Source: Lutibacter sp. HS1-25
Lineage (GTDB): Bacteria > Bacteroidota > Bacteroidia > Flavobacteriales > Flavobacteriaceae
Direction: 5' to 3'
NCBI RefSeq assembly: GCF_004121075.1
Contig: NZ_RHLN01000001.1
Coordinates: 1 to 64,000, forward strand
Length of the DNA stretch: 64,000 nucleotides
In this document: in pieces, positions 8,798 to 16,730 of the stretch
Position numbering within the stretch: position 1 is the first letter of the stretch
How the letters are laid out: each line of letters begins with the position of its first letter
Program-made: the position numbers and the translations under genes
The notes under the pieces: generated by a model
Seen by the model: the letters and a program-made list of their open reading frames with translations, nothing else
Databases searched by the model: none
Told to the model about the DNA's origin: nothing

Positions 8798-10966
8798 ATG
8801 AAGCCAGATAAAATTGATGAAATATATTTTAGTGATGTTGATAATGAGCCTATTCAATTAGATAGACGTGATTTTTTAAAGAAATTAGGTGGCGGAATTA
8901 TTGTTGTTTTTTGCTTGGGAAAATTATCGTTATTAGATGGTTTTGCGCAAAATCAAAAAGAAGATCCTTCAAATTTTAATGCTTATTTAAGAATAAAAGA
9001 AGACGGACGCGTAAATTGTTATATCGGTAAAATTGAAATGGGACAAGGAATTTACACTTCTTTGGCTCAAGTTTTAGCCGATGAATTACAAGTTTCAATC
9101 AATGTTATTGATATGGTTATGGGCGATACAGATTTATGTCCGTATGATGCCGGAACTTGGGGTTCACGTACTACCCGTTTTTCTGATCCTGTTTTAAGAG
9201 CTGCTGCTGCTGAAGCTCGCGAAATTTTACTGCAATTGGCTTCAGAAAAATTAGCAGTAAATACCAATGAATTGGCTATTGAAAACGGTGTTATTTTTGT
9301 AACAAATAATACTTCAAAAAAAATAACATTTGCCCAAATTACAAAAGGACAAAGAATTGTTAAAACTTTAACTACCAAACCTGAAATTAAAAAATCAACA
9401 GATTTTAAAATTATAGGACAACCCATTATAAGTATGGATGCCAAGGCTAAAGTTACTGGTAAAGCACAATATTCTGGTGATATTAAATTACCTCAAATGG
9501 TGTATGCTAAAGTAATTAGACCAACAGTTTATGGCTCTAAAAAAATAGCTGTAGATACTGCTGGTTTGGCTAATTTTGAAGGGGTAACGTTAATTAACGA
9601 AGGCGATTTAGTGGCTGTAGTGCATTCAAATTTAGAGGTTGCTAATAGTGCTGCTAGAAAAGTAAAAGTAACTTGGGATGCGCCTAAAGCTACTTCAAAC
9701 ACAGATACCATATTTCAATATTTAGAAGACAATATCACCGATTTTAAAGTTTTTCAAGAAGCTGGTGATTTAGCTACTGGTAAACAAATTTCAAAAACCA
9801 TTATTGAAGGCAAATATTTAGATGGTTATAAAGCACATGCATCTATGGAAACACATGCTGCAACTTGTTATTTTGAAGATGATAAATTAATTATTTGGGC
9901 TTCTACCCAAACGCCTTTTGGTTTGCGTGATCAATTGGCAAATGAATTGAAAATGCCAACTGAAAAAGTGCATGTGAAACAAATTTTTTTAGGAGGTGGT
10001 TTTGGTGGAAAAATATACAATCAACAAGCTATTGAAGCTGCTATAATTGCAAAATCTTGTAAAAAACCTGTGCAATTGGTTTGGAGCAGGAGAGAAGAGT
10101 TTATGTACGATAGATTTAGACCGGCAACCGTTGTTAATATAACTTCTGGTGTAGATAATGAAGGTAAATTAACTTTGTGGGAATTTGATATTTATTGTGC
10201 AGGAACTAGAGGAACTTCGGTTTTTTATGGTGTTGAAAACAATAGAACCCGCGCATTTAACCAAAAAAATGTTAAAGGAGATAGCCATACAAGTGCATTA
10301 AATACAAGTATAAATCCATTAGGAACAGGTGCTTGGAGAGCTCCGGGTAACAATTCAACTACTTTTGCACGTGAATCTCATATCGATGTTATTGCTTATA
10401 AAATTGGTATGGATCCTTTAGAATTTAGATTGAAAAATTTAAATAATAAAGATATGACTGCAACTCTTAATTTGGCAGTTGAAGCATTTGAATGGAACAG
10501 AAAAAAGGAAGAAGGACACGGTTATGGTATTGCTTTAGGCGAAGATGCTGGGACTTGTGTTGCAGTAATTGCTGAAGTTTTTGTTGATAAATTAACTGGA
10601 GTTGTAACGCCAATAAAAGTTGTTTTAGCGCAAGATATGGGTCAGGTTGTTAATCCGCATGGTGCAACCGTTCAAGGTGAAGGTGGTGTTACAATGGGAC
10701 TTGGATATGCATTATATGAAGAAGTTGAATTTAATGGCGGAAAGGTTAATACGCGTAATTTTAAAAATTATCAAATTACAAAGTTTTCAAATACGCCAAA
10801 AATTACTTGTGTTTTTATAGATAAAATGGATGCAAAACCACAAGGTGGGGGTGAACCAGGAATTATTTGTGTGGGTGGCGCCATTGCAAATGCTGTTTTT
10901 GATGCTTGTGGTGCAAGAGTAAACAGAATGCCAATTACACCTAAACGAATTTTAGAAGCATTATAA
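8798..10966 (+). CDS. molybdopterin-dependent aldehyde/heterocycle hydroxylase large subunit (IorB-like), Tat-exported
   Basis: A 722-residue molybdopterin-binding large subunit of the xanthine oxidase family, closest in layout to isoquinoline 1-oxidoreductase beta. A twin-arginine leader is visible at residues 22-45 (DRRDFLKKLGGG then a hydrophobic run), so the complex is probably exported folded to the periplasm. Cofactor motifs include FLGGGFGGK (about 400) and GTGAWRAPGNN. The C-terminal GGGEPGI carries the likely catalytic Glu. It is paired with the 2Fe-2S subunit gene upstream. Molybdenum cofactor genes are not in this window. Confidence 0.9.
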   Translation: MKPDKIDEIYFSDVDNEPIQLDRRDFLKKLGGGIIVVFCLGKLSLLDGFAQNQKEDPSNFNAYLRIKEDGRVNCYIGKIEMGQGIYTSLAQVLADELQVSINVIDMVMGDTDLCPYDAGTWGSRTTRFSDPVLRAAAAEAREILLQLASEKLAVNTNELAIENGVIFVTNNTSKKITFAQITKGQRIVKTLTTKPEIKKSTDFKIIGQPIISMDAKAKVTGKAQYSGDIKLPQMVYAKVIRPTVYGSKKIAVDTAGLANFEGVTLINEGDLVAVVHSNLEVANSAARKVKVTWDAPKATSNTDTIFQYLEDNITDFKVFQEAGDLATGKQISKTIIEGKYLDGYKAHASMETHAATCYFEDDKLIIWASTQTPFGLRDQLANELKMPTEKVHVKQIFLGGGFGGKIYNQQAIEAAIIAKSCKKPVQLVWSRREEFMYDRFRPATVVNITSGVDNEGKLTLWEFDIYCAGTRGTSVFYGVENNRTRAFNQKNVKGDSHTSALNTSINPLGTGAWRAPGNNSTTFARESHIDVIAYKIGMDPLEFRLKNLNNKDMTATLNLAVEAFEWNRKKEEGHGYGIALGEDAGTCVAVIAEVFVDKLTGVVTPIKVVLAQDMGQVVNPHGATVQGEGGVTMGLGYALYEEVEFNGGKVNTRNFKNYQITKFSNTPKITCVFIDKMDAKPQGGGEPGIICVGGAIANAVFDACGARVNRMPITPKRILEAL

Positions 10967-11152
10967 AATTGAAATTTTAAATAATATAACAGTTATCTTA
11001 GTTTCATTTAACAAAATTGAATACATTACAATTTAAAAATTACCTATTGGGATAAAAAAACGTATTTAAAATAATTAAAAGAGCAGTTAATTAACAATTT
11101 GAGGAATTTTGTAAAATTTAACAGGTTGAATTCATTTATATTCAAAAGAAAT

Positions 11153-11160
11153 TAACTTTG
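11153..11160 (+). promoter_or_regulatory. -7 promoter element upstream of the 11209 gene
   Basis: TAACTTTG fits TAnnTTTG, 49 bases before the ATG. A TTG at 11126-11128 is 24 bases upstream of it, at the long end of the usual spacing. Confidence 0.35.
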
Positions 11161-11208
11161 CTTTCAAAATATTTAGAAATACGTACTATTCATTAAATAT
11201 ATTTTAGT

Positions 11209-11577
11209 ATGAAAAAATTTTTATATTACACGCTTGGAATTGTTACCGTTGCGTTATTAATTTATTTTTTAGCTGTTTATTATTTAACTTATAGCCAAGG
11301 ATATAGAGCAGGTGAATTGGTTAAATTTAGTCATAAAGGGTTGATTTTTAAAACTTGGGAAGGAGAAATTAGTCAAGGAGTTTCTGAAGGACAAATTTTT
11401 GTTTTTTCGGTTGAAGATCACGAAAAAGAATTAATTCAACAATTGGTAGATTACCAAGGTGCTTATGTTAGACTTAAGTATAAAGAACGTTTTAAAACGT
11501 TTCCATGGTTAGGAGATTCTAAATATTTTGTAACTGAAGTTGAAAAAACAGAAAGAAATAAATTATATGAACATTAA
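11209..11577 (+). CDS. membrane-anchored conserved hypothetical protein
   Basis: A 122-residue protein with one N-terminal membrane helix (about residues 4-26) and a small extracytoplasmic beta-rich domain containing YSQGYRAGELVKFSHKG and LIFKTWEGEIS. It belongs to a conserved Bacteroidota family that databases often mislabel as 6-phosphogluconate dehydrogenase. It has none of that enzyme's folds or length, and no enzymatic motif is seen. It overlaps the following thioesterase gene by 11 bp, so the two are likely coupled. Confidence 0.8.
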   Translation: MKKFLYYTLGIVTVALLIYFLAVYYLTYSQGYRAGELVKFSHKGLIFKTWEGEISQGVSEGQIFVFSVEDHEKELIQQLVDYQGAYVRLKYKERFKTFPWLGDSKYFVTEVEKTERNKLYEH

Positions 11578-12118
11578 ATTTAAAACTCCAAATGAGTCTG
11601 AAGTAATTTTAACAGAGTTAATGTTGCCTTCGCATTCAAATTTTAGCGGCAAAATTCACGGTGGATTTATTTTGTCTTTAATGGACAAAGCAGCCTTTTC
11701 ATCAGCCTCAAAATTTTCAGGAGAATATTGTGTAACAGCCTCAGTAAACAGGGTTGATTTTTTAAATCCTATTGAAGTAGGAGAGTTGGTAACATTAAGA
11801 GCAAAAGTTAATTATGTTGGCCATTCATCTATGGTAGTTGGTATTAGGGTTGAGTCTCAAAACATTAGAACAGGAGTTTCAAAACACTGTAATTCATCTT
11901 ATTTTTCAATGGTAGCCAGAGATGAAAACGGAAAAGGAATTCAAGTTCCAGGTTTGATCTTAAAAAGCAATAATGATGTAAGACGATTTTTGCGTTCTAT
12001 TAAACATATCAATATGCGAAATGAACGTAAAATTGAATTTAGCTCAGCTAATTTTAAGCCTGAAAACTACAAAGATGCTTTAATTGATTACAATGTGAAG
12101 TTGGAAATTGATCAATAA
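11567..12118 (+). CDS. acyl-CoA thioesterase (hotdog fold)
   Basis: A 184-residue hotdog-fold protein of the YciA/BACH acyl-CoA thioesterase group, which hydrolyses acyl-CoA to free fatty acid and CoA. The motif GKIHGGFILSLMDKAAFSSAS with its conserved HGG and Asp, followed by VDFLNPIEVGELV, marks the family. The ATG at 11567 is chosen because MNIKFKTPNESEV then LMLPSHSN is the usual N-terminus; a longer in-frame start at 11540 lies deeper inside the upstream gene. Chain-length preference is unknown. Confidence 0.87.
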   Translation: MNIKFKTPNESEVILTELMLPSHSNFSGKIHGGFILSLMDKAAFSSASKFSGEYCVTASVNRVDFLNPIEVGELVTLRAKVNYVGHSSMVVGIRVESQNIRTGVSKHCNSSYFSMVARDENGKGIQVPGLILKSNNDVRRFLRSIKHINMRNERKIEFSSANFKPENYKDALIDYNVKLEIDQ

Positions 12119-12124
12119 TATAAA

Positions 12125-12168
12125 AAATTGTGTGATTGTAATAAGTTACAATCACACAATTTAAAAAA
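12125..12168 (-). terminator. intrinsic terminator of gltX
   Basis: Perfect 16-base arms AAATTGTGTGATTGTA / TACAATCACACAATTT enclose a 6-base loop. Read on the minus strand the hairpin is followed by six T residues, just past the gltX stop. On the plus strand it sits after the thioesterase gene but has only a short T-run. Confidence 0.85.
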
Positions 12169-12171
12169 AAG

Positions 12172-13701
12172 CTATAAAGCGTTTATCGCATTTTTAATAC
12201 GATCTATTGTTGCTTGTTTTCCAATCATTTCAGCAATATCAAAAAGGTGAGGTCCTTTCATTTCGCCAACCAAACTCAATCTAAAAGGTTGCATTACTTT
12301 ACCAAAACCAATTTCTTTGGCTGTAATCCATTCTTTTACAATGGTTTCAATATTTATAGATGTAAAATCTTCAATTGATTCTAAAACAGCAACCAATTCT
12401 TGCATCAATTCAGCAGTATCTTCTTTCCAATTCTTTTTAGCTGCTTTTTCATCATAATTTGATGGATTTACAAAGAAAAAGTTTCCTAAATCCCAAAAAT
12501 CGTTTACAAAAGTGGCACGTTCTTTTATCAATGAAACCACTTTTTCTATATAATTCAAAGGTTTTTCAATTCCTTTTTCAGCTAAAATAGGTGTAAATAT
12601 TTCAGCCAATTCAGCATCAGATTTTAACATCATATATTGCTGATTGAACCACTTTGTTTTATCTGGACTAAATTTAGCACCGCTTTTGCTAACACGTTCT
12701 AAAGTAAAGGCATTTGACAATTCTTCTAAACTAAAAATTTCTTGTTCAGTACCTGGATTCCATCCTAACAATGCCAGCATGTTTATAAAAGCATCCGCAA
12801 AATAACCATCTTCTTTATAACCACGTGAAACATCACCTGTTTCATTGTTTATATATTCTAATGGAAATACTGGAAAACCTAATTTATCACCATCTCGTTT
12901 GCTTAATTTACCTTTTCCAACTGGTTTTAAAATCAATGGTAAATGTGCAAATTCTGGAGATTTCCAACCAAAAGCTTCGTATAAAGCAATATGAAGTGGA
13001 AGTGAAGGCAACCATTCTTCACCACGAATTACGTGTGTTATTTCCATCAAATGGTCATCAACAATATTTGCCAAATGGTAGGTTGGCATACCATCACTTT
13101 TAAACAAAACTTTATCGTCTAAAATGGCAGTTTTAAAATTAACTGTTCCACGTATAATGTCTTTGGCTTCAATAATGGCATCTTCATTGTTTATTTCAGG
13201 TTCGTGCATTTTAAAACGCACTACATAATTTTCGCCATTGGCAATACGTTGCGAAACTTCTTCAGCAGAAAGCGAAATGGAATTTGTTAATTTAGCTCTA
13301 TTGTGCCAATTGTAAATAAAAGTTTTACCTTTTGCTTCGTGATCTGTTCTGTGAAAATCTAATTGTTCAGCAGTATCAAAAGCGTAATAAGCTTTGCCTT
13401 TTGCAATTAAATCTTCAGCATATTGTTTGTAAATTTCTTTGCGTTCAGATTGACGGTAAGGTCCAAATTTTTCATTTTTACCTGGTCCTTCTTCAAAAGG
13501 AATATTACACCAGTTTAATGCGTCTATAATATATTTTTCAGCATTTTCAACATATCGAGTTTGGTCTGTATCTTCAATACGTAAAATAAATGTACCGTTA
13601 TATTTTTTTGCAAACAAGTAGTTAAAAAGTGCAGTTCTAACACCACCAATATGTAAAGGTCCTGTTGGACTAGGAGCAAAGCGTACTCTTACATTTTCCA
13701 T
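12172..13701 (-). CDS. gltX: glutamyl-tRNA synthetase
   Basis: A 509-residue class I aminoacyl-tRNA synthetase that charges tRNA-Glu. The HIGH-type motif is in APSPTGPLHIGG (residues about 8-19). The KMSKS-type motif is KLSKRDG near residue 268. An anticodon-binding helical domain follows. The start is set at 13701 because MENVRVRFAPSPTG is the family N-terminus; the longer open frame to 13779 includes non-conserved sequence and overlaps a terminator. The gene is isolated, facing a thioesterase gene across a shared hairpin. Confidence 0.96.
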   Translation of the reverse strand: MENVRVRFAPSPTGPLHIGGVRTALFNYLFAKKYNGTFILRIEDTDQTRYVENAEKYIIDALNWCNIPFEEGPGKNEKFGPYRQSERKEIYKQYAEDLIAKGKAYYAFDTAEQLDFHRTDHEAKGKTFIYNWHNRAKLTNSISLSAEEVSQRIANGENYVVRFKMHEPEINNEDAIIEAKDIIRGTVNFKTAILDDKVLFKSDGMPTYHLANIVDDHLMEITHVIRGEEWLPSLPLHIALYEAFGWKSPEFAHLPLILKPVGKGKLSKRDGDKLGFPVFPLEYINNETGDVSRGYKEDGYFADAFINMLALLGWNPGTEQEIFSLEELSNAFTLERVSKSGAKFSPDKTKWFNQQYMMLKSDAELAEIFTPILAEKGIEKPLNYIEKVVSLIKERATFVNDFWDLGNFFFVNPSNYDEKAAKKNWKEDTAELMQELVAVLESIEDFTSINIETIVKEWITAKEIGFGKVMQPFRLSLVGEMKGPHLFDIAEMIGKQATIDRIKNAINAL

Positions 13702-13769
13702 TTTCTGAAATATTTTTAGGGTGCAAAGATACTTTAACAAAAAGAATATGGAAGTTTTATCACAAAAAA

Positions 13770-13791
13770 AAGGTTGCACAAATGCAACCTT
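13770..13791 (-). terminator. intrinsic terminator downstream of the 54-residue membrane protein gene
   Basis: The arms AAGGTTGCA / TGCAACCTT with a 4-base loop are followed on the minus strand by eight T residues. It ends transcripts running leftward from the small gene at 13867-14031 before they reach gltX. Confidence 0.85.
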
Positions 13792-13866
13792 CTAAAATCT
13801 GCCCAATATCGATTTTAATACCCTTAAGCTATTAAAGGAATTTTTTTTTAGGGGACGAGCCTTGGT

Positions 13867-14031
13867 TTAATGATTTTTTACGTAATTCTTTTTTTCAAAT
13901 TCTCTAAATTCTTTTGAATTTGAAGTTACCTTACTTAACATATATAAATTTAATATAATTACAAATGCTATTAATATACTTGTTAATATTAATTTAATAT
14001 TTTTGAAGTTTTTTATACTTAAAATATCCAT
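13867..14031 (-). CDS. small single-pass membrane protein (54 residues), unrecognised
   Basis: A short open frame encodes MDILSIKNFKNIKLILTSIL and continues as a hydrophobic helix (about residues 13-33), then a charged tail ending KKNYVKNH. It has a TACATTTG -7 box 23 bases upstream of its ATG on the minus strand and a strong intrinsic terminator 75 bases past its stop, so it forms a complete transcription unit. It is divergent from a LuxR-type two-component cassette, with palindromes in between that could regulate both sides. I recognise no family. It could be a small accessory protein of that signalling system. Confidence 0.6.
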   Translation of the reverse strand: MDILSIKNFKNIKLILTSILIAFVIILNLYMLSKVTSNSKEFREFEKKNYVKNH

Positions 14032-14053
14032 AATATTTGATCTTTTGTGAGTA

Positions 14054-14086
14054 CAAATGTATTAGAGCTACTCAATATATTTGCAA
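14054..14086 (-). promoter_or_regulatory. promoter of the 54-residue membrane protein gene
   Basis: On the minus strand a TACATTTG -7 box (14054-14061) lies 22 bases from a TTG (14084-14086). This is within the usual Bacteroidota spacing and 23 bases before the ATG. Confidence 0.6.
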
Positions 14087-14095
14087 GGGAAAACA

Positions 14096-14123
14096 CCTAA
14101 AATGCTTAGGGGATATTTCCCCT
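14096..14123. promoter_or_regulatory. two nested palindromes, candidate response-regulator operator
   Basis: CCTAA-AATGC-TTAGG (14096-14110) overlaps AGGGGA-TATT-TCCCCT (14108-14123). They lie between the divergent small membrane protein gene and the two-component cassette, about 10 bases upstream of the small gene's TTG box. GC-rich perfect arms are rare in this DNA. Binding by the cassette's LuxR-type regulator is inferred from position. Confidence 0.5.
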
Positions 14124-14190
14124 TTATTTTTAGATCACATAGATTGTTATAATTGCATATCTTTAACACTTAATTTAAATTAAACATTTT

Positions 14191-14613
14191 ATGAAATTAA
14201 TTACTGCAGAAGAAGCAAAAGAATTGAACCAAAATTTTATCAAAACTCGTTCAAAAGACTTGGATAAAATTGTTGAAAGAGAAACCGGAAAACCTAAAGA
14301 AAAAGATGCTATTTCTTCATGGTTTTCATTAGACGAATTAAAAGAATACATAGCTTATGTAGAGGCAGAAGGTAAAGCAAAAAATATTGATATTGATGGT
14401 ATCCGTATTTATTTTGGTGCTTATGCTACTAATGATAAAAAGCAAGATAAAAAAGCATTGTCTACCGTATTTATGGTGCCAACACAACCTAGAGTTGGTT
14501 CTTTACAAAAAGATGGTATTGCAGTAGCAGCTCCAAGTGCAGATGTTGAAAGTATTGAAGGAATGAATAGAGGTTCTATGGGTTATCCACCTTCAGCAGC
14601 ATACCCACAATAA
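14191..14613 (+). CDS. conserved hypothetical protein of a two-component cassette
   Basis: A 140-residue soluble protein without signal peptide or membrane segment. The N-terminal half is charged and helical (TAEEAKELNQNFIKTRSKD), the middle reads ISSWFSLDELKEYIAYVEAEG, followed by IRIYFGAYATND, and the tail is rich in Gly, Pro and Ser. I recognise it only as a hypothetical protein typical of flavobacteria. It starts a tight four-gene cluster with a membrane protein, a histidine kinase and a LuxR-type regulator, so it is probably part of that signalling unit. Confidence 0.7.
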   Translation: MKLITAEEAKELNQNFIKTRSKDLDKIVERETGKPKEKDAISSWFSLDELKEYIAYVEAEGKAKNIDIDGIRIYFGAYATNDKKQDKKALSTVFMVPTQPRVGSLQKDGIAVAAPSADVESIEGMNRGSMGYPPSAAYPQ

Positions 14614-14615
14614 TT

Positions 14616-15254
14616 TTGAAATATTTTTTTTTAATATATCCATTAATTTATTTAACAATACTTGTTACAGGTATTGTTTATTACCCAAAAATTAGAAATA
14701 GTCTTAAATTAAAACTATTTCTAATTTTTATTGGGTATTCTTTGCTAACAGAAATCTTAGCATATATTTTAGGAGTTTTATATGGCATAAACACTTTTTT
14801 CTTATATAATATTTGGAGTTTAGCAAATTTCTTTTTTTATATGTTCTTTTTTTTATCGCTTTTAAAAATACCCAAAAAGCGTAACATAGTAAAGACTATT
14901 ATTTTTAGCTATTCTCTTTATACTTGTATTGAAATTGGTTTTTTTGCTAATTTTTTACAAATGCCTTTAGATCTAAATACCATTATTGGAAGTTTATTAT
15001 TGGTAATTATTATATTGATTTATTTTTCTGAATTATTACAAGATGATGCGATATTAAATTTAAATCAAACCATATTTTTTTGGATTGGTTTAGCTGTATT
15101 GTTATTTAATATTGGTTTTATTCCTGTTTTTGTAATTGCAGAATATATTTATTTTGGTGGCGTTTTTAGAATAATAACATTGATTTTAAATTTAATAATG
15201 ATGGCATGTTTTATAACTGGTTTTATAGTAAGTAAAAAAGAATTTAATTCGTAA
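14616..15254 (+). CDS. integral membrane protein upstream of the histidine kinase
   Basis: A 212-residue protein with about six to seven hydrophobic helices and very short loops. No ATG fits the N-terminus; the frame starts with TTG at 14616, two bases after the previous stop, giving MKYFFLIYPLIYL. The next gene begins 3 bp after its stop. No transporter motif was recognised. Position suggests it is the sensory or signal-transfer membrane partner of the short histidine kinase that follows. This is inference from gene order. Confidence 0.7.
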   Translation: MKYFFLIYPLIYLTILVTGIVYYPKIRNSLKLKLFLIFIGYSLLTEILAYILGVLYGINTFFLYNIWSLANFFFYMFFFLSLLKIPKKRNIVKTIIFSYSLYTCIEIGFFANFLQMPLDLNTIIGSLLLVIIILIYFSELLQDDAILNLNQTIFFWIGLAVLLFNIGFIPVFVIAEYIYFGGVFRIITLILNLIMMACFITGFIVSKKEFNS

Positions 15255-15257
15255 TTT

Positions 15258-16034
15258 ATGGAACAAACTGAAATACAGCTCCTGGTTTTTGTAACCACCA
15301 TTATTGTTTTAATATTGGCAATTACATTGATTGTTTTCTTTTTTTATTTTCAGCAAAAAAAAACGGCGTATTTATTAAAACAACGCGAAACACAATTGCT
15401 TTTTGAAGAAGAAATTACCAAATCTAAATTAGAAATTCAGGAACAGGCATTGCAAAATATAAGTTGGGAAATTCACGACAATGTTGGTCAATTGTTGTCA
15501 ACAGCTAAAATGCAATTAAATATGATGCAATTTACTTTGCCCGAAGACCAACAGGAAGGCATACAAGAAACCAGTAATATTATTGGTAGAAGTTTGGAAG
15601 ATTTACGCGGTTTGGCAAAATCATTAAATCCTGAAACTATTAAAAATAAAGGTTTAATTACTTCTTTAAAACAAGAAGTAGAACGCTACAATCGTTTAAA
15701 TTTTATCAACGCCAAATTAGAAATTTCTGAAGATTTTTTTGATTTAAGTAATGAAAAGGAAATTATTTTGTTCCGTATTTTACAAGAGTTTTGTAACAAT
15801 ACCTTAAAATATTCAAAAGCAAAAGAATTGATTGTTAATTTAAATTATGAAAATGATGTTTTAAATATCACGGCTTCAGATAACGGAATAGGCTTTGATA
15901 CCAACGATAAAACCAAGCAAAATGGCATTGGTTTAATTAATATAAAAAGTAGAGGAGAGTTGATAGGTGCAAAAATTGACTTGAAATCTGCACAAAATAA
16001 GGGAACTATGTTATATATTAGTTGCCCAAAATAA
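15258..16034 (+). CDS. sensor histidine kinase, HisKA_3/NarX type
   Basis: A 258-residue kinase with one N-terminal membrane helix (about 8-31), a short coiled coil, and a HisKA_3 dimerisation domain with the phospho-accepting His73 in ISWEIHDNVGQLLS. A HATPase_c domain follows, with N box FCNNTLKYSKA, G1 box ASDNGIGFD and G2 box GIGLINIKSR. It has no periplasmic sensor domain, so it probably relies on the adjacent membrane protein for input. It should phosphorylate the regulator encoded 4 bp downstream. Confidence 0.9.
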   Translation: MEQTEIQLLVFVTTIIVLILAITLIVFFFYFQQKKTAYLLKQRETQLLFEEEITKSKLEIQEQALQNISWEIHDNVGQLLSTAKMQLNMMQFTLPEDQQEGIQETSNIIGRSLEDLRGLAKSLNPETIKNKGLITSLKQEVERYNRLNFINAKLEISEDFFDLSNEKEIILFRILQEFCNNTLKYSKAKELIVNLNYENDVLNITASDNGIGFDTNDKTKQNGIGLINIKSRGELIGAKIDLKSAQNKGTMLYISCPK

Positions 16035-16038
16035 GACC

Positions 16039-16683
16039 ATGAATAAAATAGATATTATTATTGTAGATGATCATCAGTTGTTTTCAACAGCACTTCATAG
16101 CCTTATTGGTAAATTTGAAGATTTTAATGTTATTAAGGTGTTGAATGATGGTGCTGAAGTTGTTGATTATTTTAAAAATGGAAATCCTGTTCCTGAAATT
16201 ATTTTAATGGACATTCAAATGCCAATTATGAATGGTATTGAAGCGACTATTTGGTTGAAAAAAAATCAACCTAAAATTAAAGTTTTAGCACTTTCTATGG
16301 AATGTGATGAAGCAACTATTTTAGCCATGTTACGTGCAGGAGCTAAAGGATATTTGTTAAAAGATATTCATCCTATGGTTTTAAAACATGCCATTCACGA
16401 ACTTCATAATGTTGGATTTTATTATACTGAAAATGTTACAAATACTTTATTAAAATCTCATGCCGAAGATTTAAATACCAATACAATAGTTTTAAAAGAT
16501 CGTGAATTGGAATTTTTAAAATTAACTTGTACTGAAATGACTTACAAACAAATTGCTGAAAAAATGTTTTTAAGTCCTAAAACTGTTGAAAATTATCGCG
16601 AAGCTTTATTTGAAAAATTAGAAGCAAAAACACGTATTGGATTGGTTTTATACGCCATTAAAAACAAGATTGTGATATTGTAG
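16039..16683 (+). CDS. LuxR/NarL-family response regulator
   Basis: A 214-residue response regulator. The receiver domain has the acidic pair DD at 10-11, phospho-accepting Asp58 in IILMDIQMP, and the conserved Lys in GAKGYLLKD. The LuxR-type helix-turn-helix (about 150-205) shows CTEMTYKQIAEKMFLSPKTV. It is the output partner of the kinase just upstream. A direct role at the palindromes at 14096-14123 is proposed from position only. Confidence 0.92.
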   Translation: MNKIDIIIVDDHQLFSTALHSLIGKFEDFNVIKVLNDGAEVVDYFKNGNPVPEIILMDIQMPIMNGIEATIWLKKNQPKIKVLALSMECDEATILAMLRAGAKGYLLKDIHPMVLKHAIHELHNVGFYYTENVTNTLLKSHAEDLNTNTIVLKDRELEFLKLTCTEMTYKQIAEKMFLSPKTVENYREALFEKLEAKTRIGLVLYAIKNKIVIL

Positions 16684-16730
16684 TCAATTTTAGTTAATTT
16701 TATCAATTCTAAAAAGATAAAATATTAAGG

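Noticed and set aside
12818-12842. CACGTGAAACA, half of a parS site
   Set aside because: It lies inside gltX coding sequence, and the left half does not match the palindrome.
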